Assembly (NCBI GenBank): GCA_930986645.1
Contig: CAKNJS010000008.1
Span: 1-64,000 of the forward strand
DNA: 64,000 nucleotides
Reading direction: 5' to 3'
Source of the DNA: an uncultured Lachnoclostridium sp.
GTDB lineage: Bacteria; Bacillota; Clostridia; Lachnospirales; Lachnospiraceae
Positions 17,953-27,512 of this stretch are shown one piece after another. The notes under the pieces are model-generated. The model was not told the DNA's origin. It worked only from the letters and a program-made list of their open reading frames with translations, and ran no database searches. A program made the translations under genes and the position numbers. How positions within the stretch are numbered: the stretch's first letter is position 1; every line of letters begins with the position of its first letter.

Positions 17953-20331
17953 ATGGGAAAATCACGGGGAATGAATGAAAGAATCCGGAAACTCAGAGAG
18001 ATCAGTGTGAATACACCGGTTCACATTGATCTGGAAAGAGCGAAGATTGAGACGGATTTTTACAAATTAAATGACGGAAAATATTCCATTCCGGTTATGA
18101 GAGCTATGACTCTGAAAGAGTATTTCTCGAAAAAGACACTGTATCTCGGCGACGGCGAATTGATTGTCGGAGAGAAGGGAAAGGATCCTCAGGCTTCGCC
18201 TACATTCCCGGAACTTTGCTGCCACAGTGAAGAAGACATGGTTGTTATGAGCGAAAGAAAACTGGTGTCCTTCAAAACGACAGAGGAGGACCGCAGACTC
18301 CAGAAAGAGGAGATCATTCCCTACTGGAGGGGAAGAAGCATGAGGGAAAAACTGCTTTCCAGAATGACGCCCCAGTGGCATGACTGCTACGAGGCGGGAA
18401 TGTTTACCGAGTTTATGGAGCAGAGAGGACCCGGTCACACATGCGGGGGCGAACAGGTATTTACCACCGGATATATGGAGTACAAAGAAAAGATCAAAAG
18501 GACAATGGATGAACTGGATTACCTCAATGATCCGGAGGCTCTGGATAAATGCGAGGAACTCAAAGCGATGGACATTGCCTGCGACGCTGTTATGATCCTC
18601 GGGGAACGTTATCATAAGCTGGCTCTTGAGATGGCGGAAAAAGAAACAGATGAGACAAGAAAGGCCGAGCTCTTTCAGATCGTGGCAAATCTGGAAGTGG
18701 TTCCGGCACACAGGCCTCAGACATACTGGCAGGCAATCCAGCTGTACTGGTTTACTCATCTTGCAGTCACAACGGAACTCAATCCGTGGGATGCATTCAG
18801 CCCGGGAAGACTGGATCAGCATCTGTATCCGTATTACAGGAAAGATGTGGAGGCAGGCATTCTGGATGACAGGAAAGCACTGGAACTTCTGGAGTGTCTG
18901 TGGGTGAAGTTCTACAACCAGCCGGCACCTGTTAAAGTGGGTATTACGCTGAAAGAAAGCGCGACCTACACAGATTTTGCAAATATCAATACAGGAGGTG
19001 TCACTCCGGACGGACGCAGCGGCGTAAATGAAGTAAGTTACTTGATTCTGGACTGCATGGATGATATGAGACTGGTTCAGCCGAATTCCAATGTAACAAT
19101 CAGTAAAAAGACTCCTGCGAGATTCCTGAAGAGGGCATGTGAGATCTCCCGGGAGGGATGGGGACAGCCGGCTTTCTATAATACAGAAGCCCAGATCATG
19201 GAGCTGGTAAATGCCGGAAAGTCGCTGGCCGATGCAAGACGCGGAGGGTCATCCGGATGCGTGGAGACAGGCGCATGGGGAAGCGAAGCTTATATTCTGA
19301 CCGGATATCTGAATATTCCGAAGATTTTTCAGCTGACGCTGTTCAACGGATATGACCAGTACAGCGGCAAGCAGATCGGTCTTAAGCTTGGAGAGGCAAA
19401 AGACTTTAAGTCATTTGATGAACTGTGGGCTGCATTTAAGAAACAGATGGAGTATTTCGCAGATGTTAAGATCCGGGGAAATAACGTGATAGAGAAACTG
19501 TATGCCGAGGATATGCCGGCTCCCTGCCTGTCTGTTGTGACAAATGACTGTATTTCCAACGCAAAAGACTACAATGCTGGAGGCGCAAGATATAACACCA
19601 GCTATATTCAGGGTGTGGGCATCGGAACGGTCACCGACTGTGTTGCCGCCGTGAAATACAATGTCTATGACAAAAAGAACTTTACCATGGAGGAACTGAT
19701 CGAAGCCATGGAGCACAACTTTGAAGGGTACGATGCGATTTATCATATGGTCCATGATAAAAGCCCGAAATACGGCAATGATGACGACTACGCAGACGAG
19801 ATCATGCAGGATATCTTTGAGCTGTACAGAAGCACGATCACAGGCCGTCCGAATATGAGGGGAGGAGAGTACCGGATTGATATGCTGCCGACCACCTGTC
19901 ATGTATATTTTGGAGACGTTATCCTTGCAACGGCAAATGGAAGAAAGGCACATAAGCCGGTATCGGAAGGGATTTCTCCCGAAAAATCAGCAGATACGCA
20001 CGGCCCGACAGCGGTGATCAAATCCTGTGCCAAAATGGATCATCTGGCGACAGGCGGAACACTTTTGAACCAGAAATTTACTCCTGATGTTGTAGCAGGA
20101 GAAACGGGACTGAACAACATGGCAAGCTTGATCCGTTCCTATTTTGCAATGGACGGGCATCACATCCAGTTTAATGTTGTAGACCGTCAGACTCTGATCG
20201 ATGCACAGCAGCATCCGGAGGACTACAAAGACCTGATCGTCCGCGTGGCAGGGTACAGCGACTTTTTCCGAAATCTGGATAAACCGCTTCAGGACGAAAT
20301 CATAGAGAGGACGGAGCAGAGCTTCAGCTGA
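17953..20331 (+). CDS. hypD: trans-4-hydroxy-L-proline dehydratase (glycyl radical enzyme HypD)
   Basis: A 792-residue glycyl radical dehydratase. The active-site Cys436 and Glu438 lie in SSGCVETGAWG, and the radical Gly767 lies in RVAGYSDFF near the C terminus. Spacing and motif fit HypD of Clostridioides difficile (Cys434, Glu436, Gly765). HypD removes water from 4-hydroxyproline to give pyrroline-5-carboxylate. The next gene, P5C reductase, is its known partner, which separates it from choline, glycerol and propanediol lyases of the same fold. ATG follows CAGGAGGCTGAAACG. Confidence 0.93.
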   Translation: MGKSRGMNERIRKLREISVNTPVHIDLERAKIETDFYKLNDGKYSIPVMRAMTLKEYFSKKTLYLGDGELIVGEKGKDPQASPTFPELCCHSEEDMVVMSERKLVSFKTTEEDRRLQKEEIIPYWRGRSMREKLLSRMTPQWHDCYEAGMFTEFMEQRGPGHTCGGEQVFTTGYMEYKEKIKRTMDELDYLNDPEALDKCEELKAMDIACDAVMILGERYHKLALEMAEKETDETRKAELFQIVANLEVVPAHRPQTYWQAIQLYWFTHLAVTTELNPWDAFSPGRLDQHLYPYYRKDVEAGILDDRKALELLECLWVKFYNQPAPVKVGITLKESATYTDFANINTGGVTPDGRSGVNEVSYLILDCMDDMRLVQPNSNVTISKKTPARFLKRACEISREGWGQPAFYNTEAQIMELVNAGKSLADARRGGSSGCVETGAWGSEAYILTGYLNIPKIFQLTLFNGYDQYSGKQIGLKLGEAKDFKSFDELWAAFKKQMEYFADVKIRGNNVIEKLYAEDMPAPCLSVVTNDCISNAKDYNAGGARYNTSYIQGVGIGTVTDCVAAVKYNVYDKKNFTMEELIEAMEHNFEGYDAIYHMVHDKSPKYGNDDDYADEIMQDIFELYRSTITGRPNMRGGEYRIDMLPTTCHVYFGDVILATANGRKAHKPVSEGISPEKSADTHGPTAVIKSCAKMDHLATGGTLLNQKFTPDVVAGETGLNNMASLIRSYFAMDGHHIQFNVVDRQTLIDAQQHPEDYKDLIVRVAGYSDFFRNLDKPLQDEIIERTEQSFS

Positions 20332-20360
20332 CGGTTCAGGTATTTAAGGGAGGCGTGGAT

Positions 20361-21152
20361 ATGAAGATTGGATTTATCGGTACAGGAAACATGGCAGGCG
20401 CTATTATGAGCGGTCTCATTAATAAAGGAATTTTTCAACCGGATGAGATCATCGGTTCTGATATCAGCGGACAGGGCAGACAGAACGCGAAAGACAATTA
20501 CGGTATCTGCGTGACGGCGGATAACAGAGAGGCAGCATCGGCGGAAGTGCTTGTTCTCTCTGTAAAGCCCCAGTTTTACGCTGATACGATCGCAGAGATC
20601 CGGGATAGTATGACAGAAAAGCAGCTCGTCATTACAATCGCTCCGGGCAAAACGCTGAAATGGCTGGGAGAACAGTTCGGAAAGGAGATGAAGATCATCC
20701 GTACTATGCCTAATACTCCGGCTATGGTCGGGGAAGGCATGACAGCAGCATGCCCTAATGAATTCGTCACGGACGAAGAGCTGGGATACGCTCTGAAGAT
20801 TCTGGGAGCATTCGGAAAAGTTGAGATTGTTCCCGAGAGGATCATGGATGCCGTCGTAGCTGTGAGCGGAAGCTCCCCTGCGTATGTGTTTATGCTGATC
20901 GAGGCGATGGCGGATGCCGCAGTCATGGAGGGAATGCCGAGAACACAGGCCTATAAATTCGCCGCACAGGCTGTATACGGAAGCGCCAAAATGGTGCTGG
21001 AGACGGGAAAACATCCCGGCGAATTAAAGGATATGGTCTGTTCTCCGGCAGGCACGACCATCGGGGCGGTAAGGATACTGGAAGAAAAAGGCTTCCGAAG
21101 CGCGGTTATTGAGGCAATGAAAGCGTGTGCGGATATCTCCGGAAAGATTTGA
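20361..21152 (+). CDS. proC: Pyrroline-5-carboxylate reductase
   Basis: A 263-residue enzyme with an N-terminal Rossmann motif (MKIGFIGTGNMAGAIMSGL), the TMPNTPAMVGEG motif and the C-terminal dimerisation signature (SPAGTTIGAVRILEEKGFRSAVIEA). It reduces pyrroline-5-carboxylate to L-proline with NAD(P)H, taking the HypD product. AGGGAGG supports ATG 20361 over the GTG six bases upstream. Confidence 0.96.
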   Translation: MKIGFIGTGNMAGAIMSGLINKGIFQPDEIIGSDISGQGRQNAKDNYGICVTADNREAASAEVLVLSVKPQFYADTIAEIRDSMTEKQLVITIAPGKTLKWLGEQFGKEMKIIRTMPNTPAMVGEGMTAACPNEFVTDEELGYALKILGAFGKVEIVPERIMDAVVAVSGSSPAYVFMLIEAMADAAVMEGMPRTQAYKFAAQAVYGSAKMVLETGKHPGELKDMVCSPAGTTIGAVRILEEKGFRSAVIEAMKACADISGKI

Positions 21153-21189
21153 GCCGGGGAATATATTTATCATTCAGGAGGAGATTAAC

Positions 21190-22416
21190 ATGAGATTAAA
21201 AGACACAGGACTGACAGTGCAGGACATTAAGGACAAAGTAAACAAATATATGATCGAGACATATGAGCGTTTTGATTTCCTTGCAGAGACAGCAAAGGGA
21301 ATGTACCTCTATGATGAGGAAGGAACTCCATATCTGGATTTTTACGGGGGAATTGCCGTGAATTCCGCAGGAAACTGCAATGAGAAAGTTGTGGCTGCCA
21401 TCAAGGATCAGGCAGATGATATTATGCACACGTTTAATTACCCATATACGATCCCTCAGGCGCTGCTGGCAGAGAAAATCTGTACGACGCTTGGCATGGA
21501 CAAGATATTTTTCCAGAATTCCGGAACAGAGGCAAACGAAGCCATGATCAAGATGGCAAGAAAGTACGGCGTGGAAAAATACGGACCGCACAGATATAAT
21601 ATTGTTACTGCTTCTCAGTCGTTCCATGGAAGGACGTTCGGCTCCATGAGTGCTACCGGCCAGCCGGATAATGCCTGTCAGATCGGATTCGGAGATATGA
21701 CGCCCGGATTTACTTATGCTCCTTTCAATGATCTCAAGGCATTTGAAGATGCCTGTACAGAGGATACGATCGCAGTGATGATAGAGCCGGTACAGGGCGA
21801 AGGCGGAGTACATCCCGCTTCGGAAGAATTTATGAAAGGCCTGCGAAAATTATGCGATGAGCGGGGAATGCTCCTGCTGCTGGATGAAGTGCAGACCGGA
21901 TGGTGCAGAACCGGAGCCGTCATGTCCTATATGAATTACGGCGTAAAACCGGATATCATATCTATGGCAAAGGCCATGGGAGGCGGTGTGCCGATCGGCG
22001 CTGTCTGTGCAACAGAAGAGGCTGCAAAAGCATTTACCATGGGATCTCACGGAACCACATTCGGCGGAAACCCGCTGTGCTGCGCTGCAGCACTGGCTGA
22101 GATCGGAGAGCTTCTGGACAGAGATCTTGCCGGAAATGCAAAGGTCATGGGTGAGTATTTTATGAAAGAATTAGAGAGGCTTCCACATGTGAAAGAAGTC
22201 AGGGGACAGGGCCTGCTTGTAGGCGTAGAATTTGACGATACAGTTAACGCTGTTGATATCAAGCATGGATGTTTTGACCGGAAGCTTCTTGTAACAGCAA
22301 TCGGAAACAGTGTGATCCGTATGGTGCCTCCGCTGATCCTGACAAAGGAAGATTGCGACAAAGCATTTGATATCTTGAGAGATACGGTGGAAACACTGGA
22401 GACTGAAAATAAATAA
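21190..22416 (+). CDS. Class III aminotransferase, probably ornithine aminotransferase
   Basis: A 408-residue PLP enzyme. FQNSGTEANEAMIKMARK, FHGRTFGSMSATGQ, IEPVQGEGGVHPA, LLLDEVQTGWCRTG and the PLP Lys in SMAKAMGGGVPIG are present, all shared by acetylornithine and ornithine aminotransferases. Next to proC, the most economical reading is ornithine to glutamate semialdehyde/P5C, feeding the proline route from ornithine. A role as acetylornithine or 5-aminovalerate aminotransferase cannot be excluded by eye. Confidence 0.85.
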   Translation: MRLKDTGLTVQDIKDKVNKYMIETYERFDFLAETAKGMYLYDEEGTPYLDFYGGIAVNSAGNCNEKVVAAIKDQADDIMHTFNYPYTIPQALLAEKICTTLGMDKIFFQNSGTEANEAMIKMARKYGVEKYGPHRYNIVTASQSFHGRTFGSMSATGQPDNACQIGFGDMTPGFTYAPFNDLKAFEDACTEDTIAVMIEPVQGEGGVHPASEEFMKGLRKLCDERGMLLLLDEVQTGWCRTGAVMSYMNYGVKPDIISMAKAMGGGVPIGAVCATEEAAKAFTMGSHGTTFGGNPLCCAAALAEIGELLDRDLAGNAKVMGEYFMKELERLPHVKEVRGQGLLVGVEFDDTVNAVDIKHGCFDRKLLVTAIGNSVIRMVPPLILTKEDCDKAFDILRDTVETLETENK

Positions 22417-22447
22417 AATATTCTATCTAATAACAGGAGGAAATACA

Positions 22448-23602
22448 ATGTCGGATGAAAAAACAGAAAGATTGGATTTTTCCTATTATCTTCCGGTAAA
22501 TATCATTTTTGGATGTGGAAAGGCAGATCTTGCCGGGAGTCTGGCAAAGAAGTACGGAGAGAGGGCGCTGATCGTTACAGGGCATAGCAGCGCAAAAAAA
22601 TCCGGGCTGTATGACAGAGTCGCATCCAGTCTGGAACAGTCCGGAATGTCCCATCTGCTTTTTGACAAAGTTACACAGAATCCTCTGACGACAACTGCGG
22701 AAGAGGGAGCTTCTCTTGCCAGAGAAAATAACTGTGACGTAATTATCGGGATCGGCGGGGGAAGTATTATGGACTGCGCGAAGGCCATCGCGTTCCTTGC
22801 AGTGAATAAAGGAGATATCAATGACTACATATATAACCGGCAGAAAAGTGAGAATGCACTGCCTCTGCTTCTGATTCCAACTACATGCGGGACAGGATCA
22901 GAGGGAAATGGTTTCGCGGTGCTGACAAATCCGGAAAACGGAGATAAAAAATCTCTCCGCTGCAATGCGATCATACCGAAAGTCTCCATTGCAGATCCGG
23001 AATGTATGATGACAATGCCGAAGAAAGTGCTCGCTTCTGTAGGTTTTGATGCCTTATGCCACTGTATGGAAGCGTATACCTCAAAGAATGCCCAGCCCTT
23101 TACGGACGCACTGTGCGAATATGCAATGCGGCTGACGGCGGAAAATCTGGTAAGAGTCTATCATGGACAGGGTGATACGTCAGCGTGGGAAAAGCTGACG
23201 CTTGCAAGCACGATCGGCGGCATGGTGATCAATACAGCGGGAGTTACGCTTGCCCACGGAATGGAACATCCTGCAAGCGGATTGAAAAATATCGTACACG
23301 GACAGGGACTTGCGGCTCTTACACCGTCTGTGATCGAGGCATCACAGGAAGGCAATCCGGTAAAATTCAGAAAAATATCAGAAATCCTGAGCGGCGGTAC
23401 AGACACCGGGTGTGCTTCTGCAGTGCGAAAATTGCTGAAGGATCTGGAACTTGACTGTACGCTTTCGGACCTTGGGATACGGAAAGAAGATATTCCGTGG
23501 ATGGCGGAAAACTGCATGAAAGTCTCGGCAGCTTCGGTTGCGGCGAATCCGGTCGTATTTACGGAGGAGGAGATTGCCGGGATCTATGAGAAGGCACTGT
23601 AA
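22448..23602 (+). CDS. Iron-containing alcohol dehydrogenase
   Basis: A 384-residue group III alcohol dehydrogenase with the nucleotide loop IGIGGGSIMDCAKAIA, metal-ligand region FDALCHCMEAYTSKNAQPF and the second His pair in LAHGMEHPASGLKNIVHGQG. It ends the plus-strand operon and faces the dehydratase operon. It could belong with the amino-acid genes (aldehyde reduction) or act as the alcohol dehydrogenase for 3-hydroxypropionaldehyde or propionaldehyde from the dehydratase. The sequence does not decide. Confidence 0.9.
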   Translation: MSDEKTERLDFSYYLPVNIIFGCGKADLAGSLAKKYGERALIVTGHSSAKKSGLYDRVASSLEQSGMSHLLFDKVTQNPLTTTAEEGASLARENNCDVIIGIGGGSIMDCAKAIAFLAVNKGDINDYIYNRQKSENALPLLLIPTTCGTGSEGNGFAVLTNPENGDKKSLRCNAIIPKVSIADPECMMTMPKKVLASVGFDALCHCMEAYTSKNAQPFTDALCEYAMRLTAENLVRVYHGQGDTSAWEKLTLASTIGGMVINTAGVTLAHGMEHPASGLKNIVHGQGLAALTPSVIEASQEGNPVKFRKISEILSGGTDTGCASAVRKLLKDLELDCTLSDLGIRKEDIPWMAENCMKVSAASVAANPVVFTEEEIAGIYEKAL

Positions 23603-23639
23603 CTGACATTATTCCAATTTATTTTCTGTGTTCAATAAA

Positions 23640-23679
23640 ACAGGGAGAACCATACTTCATACAGTACGGTTCTCCCTGT
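23640..23679. terminator. Bidirectional terminator between the proline and dehydratase operons
   Basis: ACAGGGAGAACCATAC (23640-23655) pairs with GTACGGTTCTCCCTGT (23664-23679), 16 bp with one mismatch. The minus-strand flank TTTTATT is a U-tract ending the dehydratase operon; the plus side is flanked by GCAGTTT. Confidence 0.75.
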
Positions 23680-23684
23680 GCAGT

Positions 23685-24248
23685 TTATCGCATATCTTTT
23701 AAAATATTCCTCACAACCTGATCCTGTATCCCGTCTGTTTTTTCATTCTGCACACGGTAATCAGCATACCGTGCACACATATACAGATAGTCAGACAGCC
23801 GGTTGATATACTGGATTGCTTTGGCGTCCGCCCCATAGTTCTGTTCTACTTTGCGGAAACGTCTCTCGGCGCGTCTGGTAACAGATCTCGCAACGTCGAG
23901 CCTTGCGGACAGCTCACAGCCTCCATACAGGACAAAGTCTTTGATGCGGGGGAAGGAATTCTCAATCCGGTCGATCTCTTCCTCAAGGGTCTTCGTTTCA
24001 TCGTGTGAGAAACGGTAATCAAGATTTCTCGGATCAGCCACACCTGCCATGATCTGCATCAGATTTCTCTGGATGTGGGACAGGTTCTCTTTCAGAGCGG
24101 CGTCTGCGAGAACTTTTGCCAGTCCGATGAAACTGTTCAGTTCGTCAATTGTTCCCACAAGTTCGATCCGGTCGTCAGACTTTGAAACACTGATGCCGTT
24201 CATTAGGGAAGTGGTGCCCCGGTCCCCGTTTCTGGTATAGATATTCAT
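23685..24248 (-). CDS. pduO: Cobalamin adenosyltransferase, PduO type
   Basis: A 187-residue PduO-type ATP:cob(I)alamin adenosyltransferase. The N-terminal TRNGDRGTTSL nucleotide-binding motif, DELNSFIGLAK and the C-terminal Arg-rich RRAERRFRKVE and NRLSDYLYMCARYA helices are present. It makes adenosylcobalamin, the dehydratase cofactor. It is the last gene of the operon and overlaps the preceding gene by ATGA. Confidence 0.92.
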   Translation of the reverse strand: MNIYTRNGDRGTTSLMNGISVSKSDDRIELVGTIDELNSFIGLAKVLADAALKENLSHIQRNLMQIMAGVADPRNLDYRFSHDETKTLEEEIDRIENSFPRIKDFVLYGGCELSARLDVARSVTRRAERRFRKVEQNYGADAKAIQYINRLSDYLYMCARYADYRVQNEKTDGIQDQVVRNILKDMR

Positions 24249-24589
24249 GATCTGTATTCCTCCTTAAACGGCAGTTTCTTGATCGCCCGAGCACTGTTTG
24301 CGCCGATATTGCGGCACTGTGCACGGCTTGGCGTAAGATAGCTCTCGATATTGCGGCCTTTCTCCAGCCCGCGCATTTTCAGGCACACTGCGGTGCCGAA
24401 GATTCCGACTCCGGAACCGAGCATAGAATCCCGCGCCGCCTTGTATGCCAGCTTTTCCATGCATTCGTCCGGCATTTCGGTGGTGTCATAGAAGACGCCT
24501 TCCTCCTCGATTCCGGCGCAGACTTCCTTCAAAACAGCGGGGTCAGCCTCATGTGTGTAAATAAATATAGAAGGTCTTTTAATAATCAA
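24245..24589 (-). CDS. Diol/glycerol dehydratase reactivase, small subunit
   Basis: A 114-residue protein matching the PduH/DdrB/DhaG family (RPSIFIYTHEADPAVLKEVCAGIEEEGVFYD, LGSGVGIFG, GANSARAIKKLPF). It resembles the dehydratase medium subunit and is exchanged with it while damaged cobalamin is released. It starts two bases after the large reactivase subunit stops. Confidence 0.9.
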   Translation of the reverse strand: MIIKRPSIFIYTHEADPAVLKEVCAGIEEEGVFYDTTEMPDECMEKLAYKAARDSMLGSGVGIFGTAVCLKMRGLEKGRNIESYLTPSRAQCRNIGANSARAIKKLPFKEEYRS

Positions 24590-24591
24590 AG

Positions 24592-26409
24592 TCAGCCCTC
24601 CATTTCTCCGATATAGGAGAGCACCAGTCCGGTGGCAACGGCGTTTCGCGGACCTTCGGTACCGCGGATATTCCCGCGCCCGCAGACGATGCGGTAATCC
24701 GTAAATGCCTCCATCAGCATCTCAGGTATCTCGAAATCCTCTGCCGATCCTCCTACGAGGACAACAGTGGAAATATTTCTCAGATTATGATCCGGGGCAA
24801 CTTTTTTAAGTGCCCGGAATGCATTTGTCACAAAGACTTTGCGTTTTGCCTCACGGCGTACCTGAACGATCTTCTCCATGGGGATCTCCTCCTCGATACG
24901 GATGAGCCCGTTCTCGGTGAGCAGGACGACACGCCCGAAAAATCTGGGATCAATGGATTCGTCCACAAAAGTCATCTGTCCGTTTTCCATGCGCATATGG
25001 AAGAGGCTTTCCACCTTGGCAAGCGGATATTTCTTGATCTCCTCTGCAATATGGCGGTCACTTAAGCCAAGCTCGGTCTGGATCAGCATTGATACCAATT
25101 CTCCGGCCCCTGCCTGATGGGTCAGGTTAACATTGCCGTTTTCGTCTATGATAGCGGCATCCGTGGAGCCGCCTCCCATGTCAAGGATAGCAAGAGGCAG
25201 TTTTGTGCCCGGTGTAGTCAAGGCTCCGAGACTGGCCATAACAGCTTCTACACCTGCGACTTTTACATCGGTTCCCAGCTCTGTCACAAGTCTTGAGGCA
25301 ATCTCCTGCATGGGAAGTTTCTGTGTCTTGACCATGGCTGCAATGCCCACTGCTTTTTCGAGGCAAGTCTCGCCTGCAAGGGCGCCTGAGATCAGGACCG
25401 GCGCCAGTGTATCGACGGCAAGGATATCGGTGATACGGATATCTGCTTCATCGCTTTTATCCAGCTCGCTCATGCCGGTGCGGATGCGGGAAAGCATATT
25501 TCCTACATTAGTATCGGGCTGACCGCTGATATCCCGGATGTCACCTGCATCCTCTGCGGCTGCCATGATCTTTTCCGCGCCTTCGTCAAGGCTGATCGTA
25601 ACATTTTTATCTCCGTAAAAATAAATCTCTCCTGCCGGGAGTACATTTTCATGAATATTTCCGCCCGGCGTCTTCAGTACAACGGCACTGCGCTTGCCGA
25701 TCAGGCTCTTGGCGATCGGTGTGATAGTACGCGTCTCATCTGCGGTGAGTCCCAGAAGAGTGGCAATGCCGTAAGGATTGGAGAGCATGCGGATCGTCTG
25801 TCCCGGAAGCGCCACTTCAATAGCAGCAGGAACACCGTCCGGAAGCCGGTCGATCCGCCGCACTTCATCGATGATCGGTATCTCCTTGTGGATACGGTTT
25901 TCTACAAGAACAGCCTCGTCCGCCTGCAGAATAATGCCGACAATATCGATCTCATTATGCTGGTTCACGACTGCAGCCACTTCCTCGTAGCTGTGCTCTG
26001 ACGATGCGGCAAGGATGTATGCGGTACCCGATACGGCCCGGGAGATATTTTCAATCAGGAGAATCTCACCGACTGCCTGCCCTGCTCCTGCCGGAGTGGA
26101 CGGATTATGCCCGATCATGGATGAGTCCGTGATCACGGTCTCGGTCAGTGTTTCCATGGCAGTGTCTCCGATGACCGGTGCGGCTTCGTTGAGCCGTACA
26201 AGATCGATATCGGAAGTCTCGCGCCCGATCCGGCTCATTGCCAGCTTGAGCGCATTCTTTACGGAATAGACATTCTCGATGGTCCCTTTTGTGCCTGTGG
26301 TCGGACAGGAAGCACTGGTGAGAAATGTGACATTTCCTCTGTCAGTTACTTCGCCCACGCAGACTTCAGTTGTGGAATTTCCTATATCAACTCCTGCGAT
26401 ATAACTCAA
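24592..26409 (-). CDS. Diol/glycerol dehydratase reactivase, large ATPase subunit
   Basis: A 605-residue actin/Hsp70-fold ATPase of the PduG/DdrA/DhaF family. The phosphate loop (AGVDIGNSTTEV), the second phosphate motif LAILDMGGGSTDAAII and the adenosine motif VVLVGGSAEDFEIPEML are present. It uses ATP to eject inactivated cobalamin from the dehydratase. Its start overlaps the stop of the small dehydratase subunit by four bases. Confidence 0.95.
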   Translation of the reverse strand: MSYIAGVDIGNSTTEVCVGEVTDRGNVTFLTSASCPTTGTKGTIENVYSVKNALKLAMSRIGRETSDIDLVRLNEAAPVIGDTAMETLTETVITDSSMIGHNPSTPAGAGQAVGEILLIENISRAVSGTAYILAASSEHSYEEVAAVVNQHNEIDIVGIILQADEAVLVENRIHKEIPIIDEVRRIDRLPDGVPAAIEVALPGQTIRMLSNPYGIATLLGLTADETRTITPIAKSLIGKRSAVVLKTPGGNIHENVLPAGEIYFYGDKNVTISLDEGAEKIMAAAEDAGDIRDISGQPDTNVGNMLSRIRTGMSELDKSDEADIRITDILAVDTLAPVLISGALAGETCLEKAVGIAAMVKTQKLPMQEIASRLVTELGTDVKVAGVEAVMASLGALTTPGTKLPLAILDMGGGSTDAAIIDENGNVNLTHQAGAGELVSMLIQTELGLSDRHIAEEIKKYPLAKVESLFHMRMENGQMTFVDESIDPRFFGRVVLLTENGLIRIEEEIPMEKIVQVRREAKRKVFVTNAFRALKKVAPDHNLRNISTVVLVGGSAEDFEIPEMLMEAFTDYRIVCGRGNIRGTEGPRNAVATGLVLSYIGEMEG

Positions 26410-26798
26410 AGTAATATTCCTCTCTTTTCATACACTTCTGCCGCTTCCATGACAAGGCGCGCGCAGTTCTTTGCGTTGTATTTTTCAAGAAGCTCCTGCG
26501 CCATCATGACCAGTTCCAGTTTTGTGGAGCGGTTCGGGCGCAGTTTGTCGTACATTTTCAGGATCACATCATCCGGCACGTCTACAAGTTCGGCGGCGCG
26601 TTCAAAATTTTTCTCCATGGGGGCGTTGTCCGCTTCCATTGCCACCTGTCCCTGCGCTTTCAGAATTTCCTTTGAAATCTTGATATCGTCCGGTGCTACA
26701 TGGTCTTTCATTACTTCATCCAGTGTAATATCAGTAAATTTCTTGCCGGTCTTGGATGTAATATTATCTTTTTCGTGTTCTGCTAAAGGATATCTCAT
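26406..26798 (-). CDS. pduE: B12-dependent diol/glycerol dehydratase, small subunit
   Basis: A 130-residue protein of the PduE/DhaE family (YPLAEHEKDNITSKTGKKFTDITLDEVMK, EKNFERAAELVDVPDDVILKMYDKLRPNRST, AKNCARLVMEAAEVYEKRG). It is shorter than Salmonella PduE and begins directly with the core domain, so it lacks the N-terminal encapsulation extension of microcompartment enzymes. Confidence 0.93.
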   Translation of the reverse strand: MRYPLAEHEKDNITSKTGKKFTDITLDEVMKDHVAPDDIKISKEILKAQGQVAMEADNAPMEKNFERAAELVDVPDDVILKMYDKLRPNRSTKLELVMMAQELLEKYNAKNCARLVMEAAEVYEKRGILL

Positions 26799-27494
26799 TT
26801 ATCTGCCCTCCCATTCAACTGCTCCGACTTCCGGATCAAGCTGCTCGGTCTCTGCGATGTGCATGATCGCCGCCTTCACCTGATAGCGCGGTCTGGACAT
26901 CGGATCGTTTGTACAGGGAATCGGAACGACCTGCTCGCCTTTCACATATTTCGCCGCGTTCTGTCCGATCTGGCGGTATGTCTCAAGCGTCATGAGCGGC
27001 GCCTGCGGGAACAGTTCCAGATTGGAGAGCGGGTAGAGGTCTTTCTGGTGGATGACCGTCGTTCCTTTGGACTGGATGCCGATGCCGATTCCGGACCCGG
27101 ACAGTTTCGCTGCCTCCAGTGCCATGAAACATACATCCGATGTATCGAGGATCTTTACGACTCGCGGGATCATTCCCTCCTCTTCGATGCCTGCCTTTAC
27201 ATTGCGGAGCACGTCATCCAGCGGGATGCCGCAGATGGTCTTTTTGATCTCCTTCTGGAAGGCTGCGCCGACTCCGATAACAACCTCTTTCGGATCTGTT
27301 CCTTTCTTTGCGCGGGGATAAGAAGCATAAGAAGTCTTTTCCTCGTTGATGCGTTCTCTTCCTGCGAGGGAAGGCATCTTCCCGGCAGAAGGAACTGATG
27401 CAGTGTCTCCTGCTGAAGAGGAGACGCCGGACTGTGACATCTGGCTTAAAACTGCGTTGGTGATCTGTTTTACTAATTCTTCGCTGATCTGCAT
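26799..27494 (-). CDS. pduD: B12-dependent diol/glycerol dehydratase, medium subunit
   Basis: A 231-residue protein. The core (from about residue 65; [60 protein letters not shown]) matches PduD/DhaC. In front of it lie ~60 extra residues: an amphipathic N-terminal helix ([19 protein letters not shown]) and a Ser/Ala/Gly linker. This arrangement closely resembles the microcompartment-targeting peptide of Salmonella PduD. The start abuts an AGGAGAC-type site (GGGAGGAGAC). Confidence 0.93.
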   Translation of the reverse strand: MQISEELVKQITNAVLSQMSQSGVSSSAGDTASVPSAGKMPSLAGRERINEEKTSYASYPRAKKGTDPKEVVIGVGAAFQKEIKKTICGIPLDDVLRNVKAGIEEEGMIPRVVKILDTSDVCFMALEAAKLSGSGIGIGIQSKGTTVIHQKDLYPLSNLELFPQAPLMTLETYRQIGQNAAKYVKGEQVVPIPCTNDPMSRPRYQVKAAIMHIAETEQLDPEVGAVEWEGR

Positions 27495-27512
27495 GATTTT
27501 GTCTCCTCCCTT

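Noticed and set aside
17953-20331. The glycyl radical enzyme as choline, glycerol or propanediol lyase
   Set aside because: The proC gene right behind it, the activase in front and the Cys436-Glu438-Gly767 spacing match HypD.
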